Origin: Tannerella sp.
GTDB lineage: Bacteria; Bacteroidota; Bacteroidia; Bacteroidales; Tannerellaceae
Reading direction: 5' to 3'
Assembly (NCBI GenBank): GCA_031259505.1
Contig: JAIRLL010000306.1
Coordinates: 1-7,730 of the forward strand
DNA: 7,730 nucleotides
Position numbers and translations under genes: made by a program. Shown piece after piece: positions 1 to 7,184 of this stretch. Under the pieces are notes generated by a model. The model was not told the origin of the DNA and made no database searches. It saw only the letters and a program-made list of their open reading frames with translations. Positions within the stretch are counted from its first letter, which is position 1; every line of letters starts with the position of its first letter.

Positions 1-21
1 AATAAACAAGGGGAAAATGAC

Positions 22-68
22 GGGAGCATCATCGGCAATCACCCAAAAAGGGGAGTATCATCAGCAAT
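22..68. repeat. Imperfect 18-bp direct repeat, spacing 29 bp
   Basis: GGGAGCATCATCGGCAAT (22-39) recurs as GGGAGTATCATCAGCAAT (51-68) with two mismatches. Each copy is followed 2-3 bp later by CCC (42-44 and 71-73), so each unit starts with GGG and ends with CCC and could form a weak stem. The array may continue beyond the left edge. Its nature is unknown. Confidence 0.5.
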
Positions 69-117
69 TTCCCGAAATGAGGAAAACTCACTGTTTATCA
101 ACGTTATCGTCGAATTC

Positions 118-313
118 CGCCATTGGTAGGAGCGCAGCGACGTGGCAATCCAGGACTCTGTTATCTTTCAATCTCACTTTTTTACCCGCTTAAAGTATTA
201 TATCTTATTTATTTCGTATCCCTGAAGTAAATATTTCAATTCTTTCTTATCCCGAACTCAGGTTATTTGCTAATTGTCAGTTCACCGAATTGCTTCGTGC
301 CTCGCAAAAGACG
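118..313. repeat. Putative non-coding dispersed repeat with two inverted arms
   Basis: The left arm (118-154) differs at only about 3 of 37 positions from a repeat I remember from many bacterial genomes, of the form CATTGCGAGGAGCG-A-GCGACG-GGCAATCC. The right arm (287-307, GAATTGCTTCGTGCCTCGCA and one more A) matches the complementary arm of the same repeat with one mismatch. The two arms face each other, and the roughly 130 bp between them are AT-rich with no gene. This is the layout of a small MITE-like or REP-like element of about 195 bp. The consensus comes from memory; no search was run. The right boundary is uncertain. Confidence 0.55.
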
Positions 314-373
314 CCGGATGCCATTGCTGACAGTAACGGTATCTTCCTGTGTTTGCGGATTTCAGGAATTATA

Positions 374-413
374 AAAACGCCTGCACCCAGAGAGGAACGG
401 ATGCAGGCGTTTT
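374..413 (-). terminator. Rho-independent terminator of the V-ATPase operon
   Basis: Two perfect 12-bp arms (374-385, AAAACGCCTGCA, and 402-413, TGCAGGCGTTTT) enclose a 16-nt loop. On the minus strand the hairpin is followed by a run of five T and then AT-rich sequence, starting 38 bp after the K stop codon. On the plus strand it also ends in TTTT, so it may stop transcription from both directions. The position is exactly where the end of the operon is expected. Confidence 0.9.
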
Positions 414-451
414 CAATTATGTACGCGGAAAATCGTTTCCGCCGTTCATTT

Positions 452-928
<477 letters not shown>

Positions 929-939
929 TTATTAATTGT

Positions 940-2796
940 TTATTTATTCCATTTAAACGGGTTATATGCACTCCCGCCACCTTCGTAGCCGGAGTTTTTG
1001 AAAAATTCTACAAACGTGAGACGCATCGGATGCACGAAGGCGCCCAGTACGTTCATAAATATATTGATGGCATGTCCGACAACGAAAATCAGCGTCATGA
1101 CAATCGGACCGACGATGATATTGTCGGGACTCATGCCCGTGGCCAGGCTGTTGAACACTCCGGCAAGTATGCCACCCGACAGTCCGAGTGCAAACAGACG
1201 GACGTACGACAGGACGTCGCCCAGCAGCCCGGTCGCCATATTGTACGTATCCCACAGCCCCAGTCCGATGTTGAACAGCGGATTTTTGCCCGGCGAATTG
1301 AGCAGGAATATCAGGATGCCTGAAAGGCTGATGACAGCCAGGTGTATCGTCCCGAACATCGGCATGGCGCCTGGCAGCAGATATGCTACACCCATACTGA
1401 CCAGCAGGATAATCCAGCCGATGGTGGAAAGTCCGTATACGAATCCGAACCGGATAATCCGGTTCGTCGCATTCAGGCACATCCCGAAAAGAATCTGCAC
1501 GACGCCCAGTATCAGTGCAAGTGCAAACATCTGGTTATTGTCCAGAAAGACATGCGCTTTCAATACGTCCAGTGCGGGTATGCCCCAGTCGTACATGCCG
1601 GCGCCGAAAAACGTGCCCGTCAGCAATCCGCAGAAAAACGTGGATGCGCCCAATATCTGCACCAGCGACAATACGGGCATCATGGACGGCTGTATCTTTT
1701 TGCGCATAAACATCTTGGCGGCGCTTGCCGCGAGCAGTAAAAACAGTCCGTAACCCGAATCGCCGAGGCACAGGCCAAAAAATATCATGAAGAACGGCGC
1801 AAAAAACGGCGTCAAGTCCAGTTCGCCGTATTTCGGCAACATATACAGTTTGCTGATCAGTTCGAACAGGCGCGAGAAGCGGTCGTTTTTGAACTGAATC
1901 GGGACGTCGTCTTCGGGCGTCACTTTCAGTTTGCGGTAAAAATAATCATCCCGGTCGAGTGTCTGTTCCAATACCTTTTCCAGCGCCGTGGGGATCCATC
2001 CTTCGAGCATCATCAGTTTGTCGCCGGCTTCGCGAACGGTCTGGATGTGCACGTTTTTCCATGCCAGGTCGTTGGACAGCAGGGCGTCGTATGCTTCCAG
2101 CGTGCGGAAGTCGGCGGCGGCGATGGCGGCAAGCTTGCGGTTGAGTTCGTCTGTCCGCTCCTGTTCGATGCGGAGCCGTTCGCGCAGTTGCGCCAGGCTG
2201 CTGTCCGGCAGTCTGGCGCGTTCGGCGTCGATCTCTACCGGCATACCGTGGGGGGTGATGGTGATAAAATAGTTCGCCGACTGCAGTTCGTTTATCACGA
2301 ACGCATTGTACGCTTCGTTCCAGGCCGTGTCGTAGCGCGACGACGGGCAGGTGAAGAACGTCACGTCGTATCCTGCCTGCTGCAGGCGCGTGATGTTCGC
2401 ATAATCAAAATCGCCCCAGACGCTGATGGCCGCAATATCCTTCTCAATAGACTGGATGACGGTGTGCTGTTCGCCGGTTTGTTCGCTCAACCGTTCGATG
2501 TGATCCACCTGCGCCGCTCCTTCTTCTGCCGTCACGGGACGTGCGGGCGCGAGGACGGCAGGCTGTGTGTTGTCCTCGCCTCCGGCGGCGGTCTTATCGT
2601 CCCGAGTCTTTTTCAGCAGCCGCAGTTGTGTCTGCACACGTTTGCGCTCTGCCAGCAACTGCTGTATTTGCGGCTGGTCGGCAGCCGTTTGTGTCTCTTT
2701 CACATGCACGGCGCCCATCTCACGCAGCCGGTTCAGAAACGTGTCGTATTCCTTGTGATAAATCAAAAAGGCATATTTACTCATCTTCACTATCAT
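940..2796 (-). CDS. atpI (ntpI): V-type ATP synthase/ATPase membrane stator subunit I (a-type)
   Basis: This subunit joins the peripheral stalks to the membrane and forms the two ion half-channels next to the K ring. It has 618 residues, on the short side but normal for bacterial forms. Residues 1 to about 320 form the cytoplasmic arm, with coiled coils at about 40-65 and 195-225. An Ala/Pro/Gly-rich linker lies between them at about 65-97. Residues 325-595 are the membrane domain, with seven or eight hydrophobic segments. GDVLSYVRLFALGLSGG (526-542) carries R533, the arginine that faces the ring glutamate and is essential for ion transfer. The GHAINIFMNVLGAFVHPMRL segment and the closing EFFKNSGYEGGG are typical of the family. 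The start ATG lies inside the ATGA overlap with D. The gene ends 29 bp before K. Confidence 0.97.
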   Translation of the reverse strand: MIVKMSKYAFLIYHKEYDTFLNRLREMGAVHVKETQTAADQPQIQQLLAERKRVQTQLRLLKKTRDDKTAAGGEDNTQPAVLAPARPVTAEEGAAQVDHIERLSEQTGEQHTVIQSIEKDIAAISVWGDFDYANITRLQQAGYDVTFFTCPSSRYDTAWNEAYNAFVINELQSANYFITITPHGMPVEIDAERARLPDSSLAQLRERLRIEQERTDELNRKLAAIAAADFRTLEAYDALLSNDLAWKNVHIQTVREAGDKLMMLEGWIPTALEKVLEQTLDRDDYFYRKLKVTPEDDVPIQFKNDRFSRLFELISKLYMLPKYGELDLTPFFAPFFMIFFGLCLGDSGYGLFLLLAASAAKMFMRKKIQPSMMPVLSLVQILGASTFFCGLLTGTFFGAGMYDWGIPALDVLKAHVFLDNNQMFALALILGVVQILFGMCLNATNRIIRFGFVYGLSTIGWIILLVSMGVAYLLPGAMPMFGTIHLAVISLSGILIFLLNSPGKNPLFNIGLGLWDTYNMATGLLGDVLSYVRLFALGLSGGILAGVFNSLATGMSPDNIIVGPIVMTLIFVVGHAINIFMNVLGAFVHPMRLTFVEFFKNSGYEGGGSAYNPFKWNK

Positions 2797-3410
2797 GCCG
2801 CATCCTCCCCGTTTTTGGCGTTTCGCTTTTCCTGATTGGCGCGCATGATTTTTTGCGACGACTTCGAAAGGCTTTCTTCGTCTTCCATGAATCGCTTAAT
2901 CTTGCGAATGGCATCCTTGTATCCGGGAATCTGCACTTTTTCGAACAGATTCAGTTTCTGCGTCGTCTTGCGCCGGGCGCGTTCGAGCATCGCCAGTTTG
3001 AGATGCGTAAAATCGACTTCTACTCCCGCGCTTGCCAGACGTTTCAGCAATTCAACGCCGTCGGCATACCACGCCGGTGCATTGAAGAGGCTGTAATGCA
3101 CCGTCCCGAAGTCTATGCCGTCCAGCGCCGGTACCAGCACGCCGGCTATCTTTCTTGCCGACAGCCGGACGTCTTTCACCGTCACGAGTTCGGGACGGAA
3201 TTCGTTCCAGAGCGGCATCATATATTCGTAATGACGGATTTCGCCTTCCAACTGCTTTTCCAGGGCAATCACTTCATCTTTGGTACGCTTCACTTCCATA
3301 CGTAATGCGCTCTCCTTGCTTTTGATGGTAGGCAGCGAACGCTCGCGTATCTTCAGTTGCTTTTCGAGTTGCTGAAGCGAAGTTTTGTTGTACTGAAATG
3401 TCAGAGCCAT
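2793..3410 (-). CDS. atpD (ntpD): V-type ATP synthase/ATPase central-stalk subunit D
   Basis: Subunit D is the rotor axle that turns inside the A3B3 head and passes torque to the membrane ring. The protein has 205 residues, normal for the family (about 200-220). It shows the expected pair of long helices: an N-terminal coiled coil (about 5-75, beginning FQYNKTSLQQLEKQL) and a C-terminal helix (about 125-195, including RARRKTTQKLNLFEKVQIPG and IRKIKRFMEDEE). A short globular middle section (about 75-125) lies between them. There is no membrane segment. It starts with ATG 5 bp after the stop of B. Its TGA overlaps the ATG of subunit I in an ATGA junction, a classic arrangement for coupled translation. 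In enzymes that have subunit F, F binds the middle section of D. No F gene is seen here, so that face of D may be bare or bound by another protein. Confidence 0.96.
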   Translation of the reverse strand: MALTFQYNKTSLQQLEKQLKIRERSLPTIKSKESALRMEVKRTKDEVIALEKQLEGEIRHYEYMMPLWNEFRPELVTVKDVRLSARKIAGVLVPALDGIDFGTVHYSLFNAPAWYADGVELLKRLASAGVEVDFTHLKLAMLERARRKTTQKLNLFEKVQIPGYKDAIRKIKRFMEDEESLSKSSQKIMRANQEKRNAKNGEDAA

Positions 3411-3415
3411 TTGCG

Positions 3416-4738
3416 TTATTTTTTGATCCAGTATTTGTCGACAAGTTCCTGTTTGATATTCACTTCTTCGGGATTGAAGTGTTCGGCAAACAGTTGCCAG
3501 GTCACGTCGAGCATCTCGGTCGTGTTCAGGTTGACGTCAATGGCCAGCAATCTGCCCGAATAGTCTTTGGCAAAGGCCAGCGCGCGGGTATCGTAGTCAG
3601 TTAGGTCGAAACCGTTTTCCATTTTCGTTTTTGCATCGGCCGCGTCGGCATAGAGGCGGACTGCCGCGTTCATCACCTGCGGATGATCTTCGCGCGTTTT
3701 TTTGCCGACAACTAATTGCTTCAGGCGCGAAAGGCTGCGGAACGGGTCGACAATCACCTTGCCCACATCGCTGTCGCGGCGCAAATACAACTGCCCTTCC
3801 GTGATATATCCCGTATTGTCGGGCACGGCGTGGGTAATATCTCCACCCGACAGGGTTGTCACGGCAATAATCGTGATGGAACCGCCATCGGGGAATTGCA
3901 CCGCTTTTTCGTATATCTTCGCCAGATCCGAATAAAGCGAGCCGGGCATCGAATCTTTCGATGGAATCTGATCCATGCGGTTCGATACAATGGAAAGGGC
4001 GTCGGCATAATTCGTCATGTCTGTCAGCAGGACGAGCACCTTTTCATGCTTCTCCACCGCGAAATATTCGGCAGCGGCCAGCGCCATGTCGGGCACGAGA
4101 ATACGCTCTACCGATGGGTCTTCCGTCGTATTGATAAAACTCACGATGCGATCCAGGGCGCCGGCGTTGCTAAACGTGTTTTTGAAAAACAGGTAATCGT
4201 CGTTCGTCATTCCCATGCCGCCGAGGATGATTTTATCCGACTCGGCACGCAACGCTACCAGTGCCATGACCTGGTTGAAAGGCTGGTCGGGGTCGGCGAA
4301 GAAGGGAATTTTCTGCCCTGTGACGAGCGTATTGTTCAAATCAATACCTGCAATGCCGGTAGCAATCAGTTCGGAGGGCTGCTTGCGTCGCACGGGGTTT
4401 ACCGACGGGCCGCCGATTTCAACCTCCCGGCCTTCGGGTACGGGGCCGCCGTCGACAGGCTCGCCGTAAGCATTGAAAAACCTGCCGGCCAGTTGGTCGC
4501 CTACTCGTAGCGACGGCGCTTTGCCCATGAACACGACTTCGGCGTTGGTGCGGATGCCTTCCGTGCCGGAGAAGACTTGAAGGGTGACTTCGTCGCCGAT
4601 GATTTTTACCACCTGTGCCAGTTTCCCGTCAACCGAAGCCAGTTCATCGTAGCCCACTCCCGCCGCTTTCAGCGAGCAGGTCGCCTTGGTGATCTGCGTA
4701 ATCTTTGTATATATCTTCTGAAATGCTTTTGTTACCAT
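3416..4738 (-). CDS. atpB (ntpB): V-type ATP synthase/ATPase regulatory subunit B
   Basis: This is the non-catalytic partner of A; three A/B pairs form the V1 head. From the ATG at 4738-4736 it has 440 residues and begins MVTKAFQKIYTKITQ, which fits the start I remember for Bacteroides B subunits. An in-frame ATG at 4771 would add 11 residues (MFRPPNKNQID) and overlap the end of A by 8 bp; I reject it because the addition is unlike the family. As expected for B there is no Walker A loop: the equivalent site reads FFADPDQPFNQ (147-157). SMPGSLYSDLAKIYEKA (263-279), TLSGGDITHAVPDNTGYITE (295-314) and the SLSRL motif (335-339) are conserved. R338 in SLSRL is the arginine finger that reaches into the catalytic site of A. 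Only 5 bp separate its TAA from the start of D, which suggests translational coupling. Confidence 0.97.
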   Translation of the reverse strand: MVTKAFQKIYTKITQITKATCSLKAAGVGYDELASVDGKLAQVVKIIGDEVTLQVFSGTEGIRTNAEVVFMGKAPSLRVGDQLAGRFFNAYGEPVDGGPVPEGREVEIGGPSVNPVRRKQPSELIATGIAGIDLNNTLVTGQKIPFFADPDQPFNQVMALVALRAESDKIILGGMGMTNDDYLFFKNTFSNAGALDRIVSFINTTEDPSVERILVPDMALAAAEYFAVEKHEKVLVLLTDMTNYADALSIVSNRMDQIPSKDSMPGSLYSDLAKIYEKAVQFPDGGSITIIAVTTLSGGDITHAVPDNTGYITEGQLYLRRDSDVGKVIVDPFRSLSRLKQLVVGKKTREDHPQVMNAAVRLYADAADAKTKMENGFDLTDYDTRALAFAKDYSGRLLAIDVNLNTTEMLDVTWQLFAEHFNPEEVNIKQELVDKYWIKK

Positions 4739-4763
4739 ATCTATTTGATTTTTATTCGGGGGT

Positions 4764-6518
4764 CTAAACATTGGTTTCTTTCAGCAACTCGTCCAACTGG
4801 CGGTTGTAGTTTTCGAACCGTTCACTTTTAAATTCGGAATAATTCATTTGCTTGAAGAGGTTTATCAATCGCTTGAAATAATCGGCGACTTCCGTGAATC
4901 CGTTGAATTTGAAATCCGTATGGCAAATGCCCGTCACACGTTCCAGCATGTACTGTTGCCGTTCGAGCGGGGAGACGGAGTCTACCGCATCGAATGCATC
5001 CTGCTGGAGAATCACGAAGTCAATCAGTTCCGATTTCCAGAACGTGACATGATAATCGACCGGCACACCGTCGTCGCCGAGGATATTGATTTGTTCCGCA
5101 ATTTCCTTTCCGCGCAACATGCGGGTTTTGACTTCGTTCACCAGCGTAATCCATTCGGACGAAATATGTTCGGCGATATAATCTTGAAATTCGGGATATT
5201 CGAGGTATTTCGAGTAGCTGTCAATCGGGTTGACGGCCGGATAGCGCTTGCGGTCGGCACGCGCCTGTTCGAGGGCGTAGAAGCAGCGGGCGACTTTTTT
5301 CGTATTTTCGGTTACCGGCTCTTTCAGGTTACCGCCTGCGGGCGAAACGGTTCCGATGAACGTAACCGACCCGTTCGCGCCGTTAGCCAGATTGACGTAG
5401 CCTGCACGCGCATAAAAGTTTGCCACGATAGCCGAGAGATCCATCGGGAATGCGTCGGGTCCCGGAAGTTCTTCCAGACGGTTGGACATCTCGCGCAGCG
5501 CCTGCGCCCAGCGCGAAGTAGAATCGGCCATCAGCAACACCTTCAGGCCCATATTCCGATAGTATTCTGCAATCGTCATCGCCGTATAGACGGATGCCTC
5601 GCGGGCGGCCACAGGCATGTTGGACGTATTGGCAATGATGATGGTACGTTCCATCAGTTTACGGCCTGTATGGGGGTCTTCGAGTTCGGGAAATTCGACG
5701 AAGATTTCTACTACTTCGTTGGCGCGTTCGCCGCAGGCTGCTATCACTACGATGTCGGCCTCGGCCTGTTTGGAGATGGCATGCTGGAGCACGGTTTTCC
5801 CTGTTCCGAACGGTCCCGGAATGAAGCCCGTACCGCCTTCAACAACAGGATTGATGGTGTCGATGATACGCACGCCTGTTTCCAGCAGTTTGAACGGACG
5901 GGGTTTTTCTTTGTAGCAGGTGATAGCTTTTTTCACAGGCCATTTCTGCATCATGGTGATGTCATGGTCATTGCCGTGCCTGTCGGTAACGACGGCAATC
6001 ACCTGCCCGATGGTGTACTGTCCCTGTGCGGCTATTTGCTTTACGGTGCAGGTATCGGTAAAACCGAACGGCAGCATGATGCGGTGCGGCTGGGCGTTTT
6101 CGTCCACTTCGCCCAGCCATGAACCGGCACTGACGGGGTCGCCCACTTTGGCAAGGGGCTTGAAATCCCATAACCGTTCCCTGTCCAGCGGGAACGTGTA
6201 TTCTCCGCGTTTCAGGAATATGCCTTCCATCCTGTTCAGGTCGTTTTGCAAACCATCGTAGTTGCGCGACAGCATGCCGGGGCCCAGCGTCACTTCGAGC
6301 ATGTGGCCTGCAAACTCGGCTTCGTCGCCGACCCGCATGCCGCGCGTGCTTTCAAACACTTGTACGTAAGCATTCTTCCCGATGATTTTGATAACTTCGG
6401 CCATGAGCCTGACACCATTTACGGTGATGTAGCAGATTTCGTTCTGCGAAACAGCGCCATCTACCTCCACCGTCACAAGATTGGAAACAATTCCTTTTAC
6501 AATTCCTTTTGCAGCCAT
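4764..6518 (-). CDS. atpA (ntpA): V-type ATP synthase/ATPase catalytic subunit A
   Basis: This is the catalytic subunit of the V1 head. It hydrolyses or makes ATP at the A/B interface on the cytoplasmic side. It has 584 residues, normal for bacterial and archaeal A subunits. The order is an N-terminal beta-barrel (about 1-70), the extra bulge domain specific to A subunits (about 110-200), the nucleotide-binding domain (about 205-430) and a helical C-terminal domain. The Walker A loop is GPFGTGKT at 235-242, with K241 binding phosphate. The GER motif follows at 263-265, and E264 matches the catalytic glutamate position. LLMADSTSRWAQALRE (328-343) contains the Walker B aspartate, and NPIDSYSKY follows near 430. 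All key residues are present, so the enzyme should be active. The ATG at 6518-6516 starts MAAKGIVKGIVSNLV, as expected for the barrel strand. The gene ends with TAG, 25 bp before the preferred start of B. Confidence 0.98.
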   Translation of the reverse strand: MAAKGIVKGIVSNLVTVEVDGAVSQNEICYITVNGVRLMAEVIKIIGKNAYVQVFESTRGMRVGDEAEFAGHMLEVTLGPGMLSRNYDGLQNDLNRMEGIFLKRGEYTFPLDRERLWDFKPLAKVGDPVSAGSWLGEVDENAQPHRIMLPFGFTDTCTVKQIAAQGQYTIGQVIAVVTDRHGNDHDITMMQKWPVKKAITCYKEKPRPFKLLETGVRIIDTINPVVEGGTGFIPGPFGTGKTVLQHAISKQAEADIVVIAACGERANEVVEIFVEFPELEDPHTGRKLMERTIIIANTSNMPVAAREASVYTAMTIAEYYRNMGLKVLLMADSTSRWAQALREMSNRLEELPGPDAFPMDLSAIVANFYARAGYVNLANGANGSVTFIGTVSPAGGNLKEPVTENTKKVARCFYALEQARADRKRYPAVNPIDSYSKYLEYPEFQDYIAEHISSEWITLVNEVKTRMLRGKEIAEQINILGDDGVPVDYHVTFWKSELIDFVILQQDAFDAVDSVSPLERQQYMLERVTGICHTDFKFNGFTEVADYFKRLINLFKQMNYSEFKSERFENYNRQLDELLKETNV

Positions 6519-6550
6519 ACATTAGTCATTCGCGGATTAATGAAAAAGTA

Positions 6551-7150
6551 TTACCATTCGTCATGAGTGATGTTGCCATCCTTATCGACGAAAAATTCCA
6601 GTTGATAATAGTCGATCACTTTTCGTCCGCCTTCCATGCGAGCCGATTTGCCGGTTTCGGTAACCTGAATTTCAAACGACAGCACCAATGCGCCATTATC
6701 GTCGGGTGCAAAGGTTATAAAATCCACGCTCTCGAAAGTATAGCCTTCCGGAATTTGCGTTTTCGCTTCTTCGACATACTTCTCAATCAGATCTTTTCGT
6801 TCGATAATATCATCTACGTTGATGAAGTAAAGATTTTCGGATCGGGAACGCGCTCCACTCTGGGGTTTGGGGTCGTTATGAGGAATCCCGAAGTTGTAGT
6901 AAAGCGTTTGTTCGTACTTTTCGCCTTTGCTGTTTTGCATATCAACGACACTCATTCCAAAAGTGCCCGACAATTCATCTTTCTCGTGTACCACTACTTT
7001 TTCGATCTTAAAATCTTTACCGATCTTTTTCAGGTCGGCCGTAAGTTCCTCTATTGCTTTCGGCGACTGAATTGCCGGAGGAAGTACTTGAGAACATGCA
7101 GGGAATAATGCTGCGATTGCAGCTACAATAAATAAATTTTTCATCTTCAT
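6551..7150 (-). CDS. Predicted lipoprotein of unknown function inserted in the V-ATPase operon
   Basis: This 199-residue protein has a typical lipoprotein signal: a basic start (MKMKN), a hydrophobic core at about residues 6-15, and LFPAC with the lipid-anchored cysteine at C19. The residues after the cysteine (SQVLPP) lack the acidic run of the Bacteroidetes surface-export signal, so the mature 181 residues probably face the periplasm. The rest is hydrophilic and looks like alternating strands and helices, with many Lys and Glu residues, a central proline/serine/arginine-rich stretch (about 93-106) and a C-terminal FFVDKDGNITHDEW. I recognise no domain. The ATG at 7150-7148 is the first start; M3 would work equally well. 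It lies 34 bp after the DUF2764 gene and 32 bp before subunit A on the same strand, so co-transcription is likely. Hand-sampled lines look more AT-rich than the ATPase genes, which hints at a later insertion. It is not subunit F: it is too long and carries a signal peptide. Confidence 0.82.
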   Translation of the reverse strand: MKMKNLFIVAAIAALFPACSQVLPPAIQSPKAIEELTADLKKIGKDFKIEKVVVHEKDELSGTFGMSVVDMQNSKGEKYEQTLYYNFGIPHNDPKPQSGARSRSENLYFINVDDIIERKDLIEKYVEEAKTQIPEGYTFESVDFITFAPDDNGALVLSFEIQVTETGKSARMEGGRKVIDYYQLEFFVDKDGNITHDEW

Positions 7151-7184
7151 GACTGTGATTTTTTGTTGTTAAATTAATTTTATA

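Larger units (their letters stand above)
1..451. other. Intergenic region downstream of the operon, no convincing gene
   Basis: This stretch follows the last ATPase gene. It holds the terminator (374-413), the putative dispersed element (118-313) and the short direct repeats (22-68). Positions 155-286 are AT-rich and show no convincing Bacteroidetes promoter of the TTG ... TAnnTTTG type on either strand. Two plus-strand frames are open from the left edge, to stops at 127-129 and 191-193. They have no recognisable protein content and overlap the repeats, so no gene is called. No tRNA or other RNA gene was recognised. Confidence 0.7.

Noticed and set aside
22..68. A CRISPR array
   Set aside because: Only two imperfect copies separated by 11 bp, with no repeat-spacer regularity and no cas genes.
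1..193. Frames open from the left edge on the plus strand (stops at 127-129 and 191-193)
   Set aside because: They pass through the direct repeats and the dispersed repeat arm and show no recognisable protein sequence, so a gene end cannot be supported.
2541..3305. A 254-codon plus-strand open frame opposite subunits D and I
   Set aside because: It spans the junction of two real genes and has the composition of a shadow frame.
4739..4771. An upstream ATG that would lengthen subunit B by 11 residues and overlap A
   Set aside because: The added residues (MFRPPNKNQID) are unlike the family start, while the downstream ATG gives the expected MVTKAFQKIYTKITQ.
4848..6122. A 424-codon open frame on the plus strand, antisense to subunit A
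   Set aside because: It lies wholly inside a strongly conserved gene, its protein is rich in His, Arg, Phe and Cys without any family resemblance, and long antisense frames are common opposite genes of this composition.
6551..7150. The lipoprotein as a diverged subunit F
   Set aside because: It has a signal peptide with a lipid-anchor cysteine and is about twice the length of F; F must be cytoplasmic.
7151..7184. An internal promoter before the lipoprotein gene
   Set aside because: The 34-bp gap is AT-rich but holds no TAnnTTTG box with an upstream TTG at the right distance.
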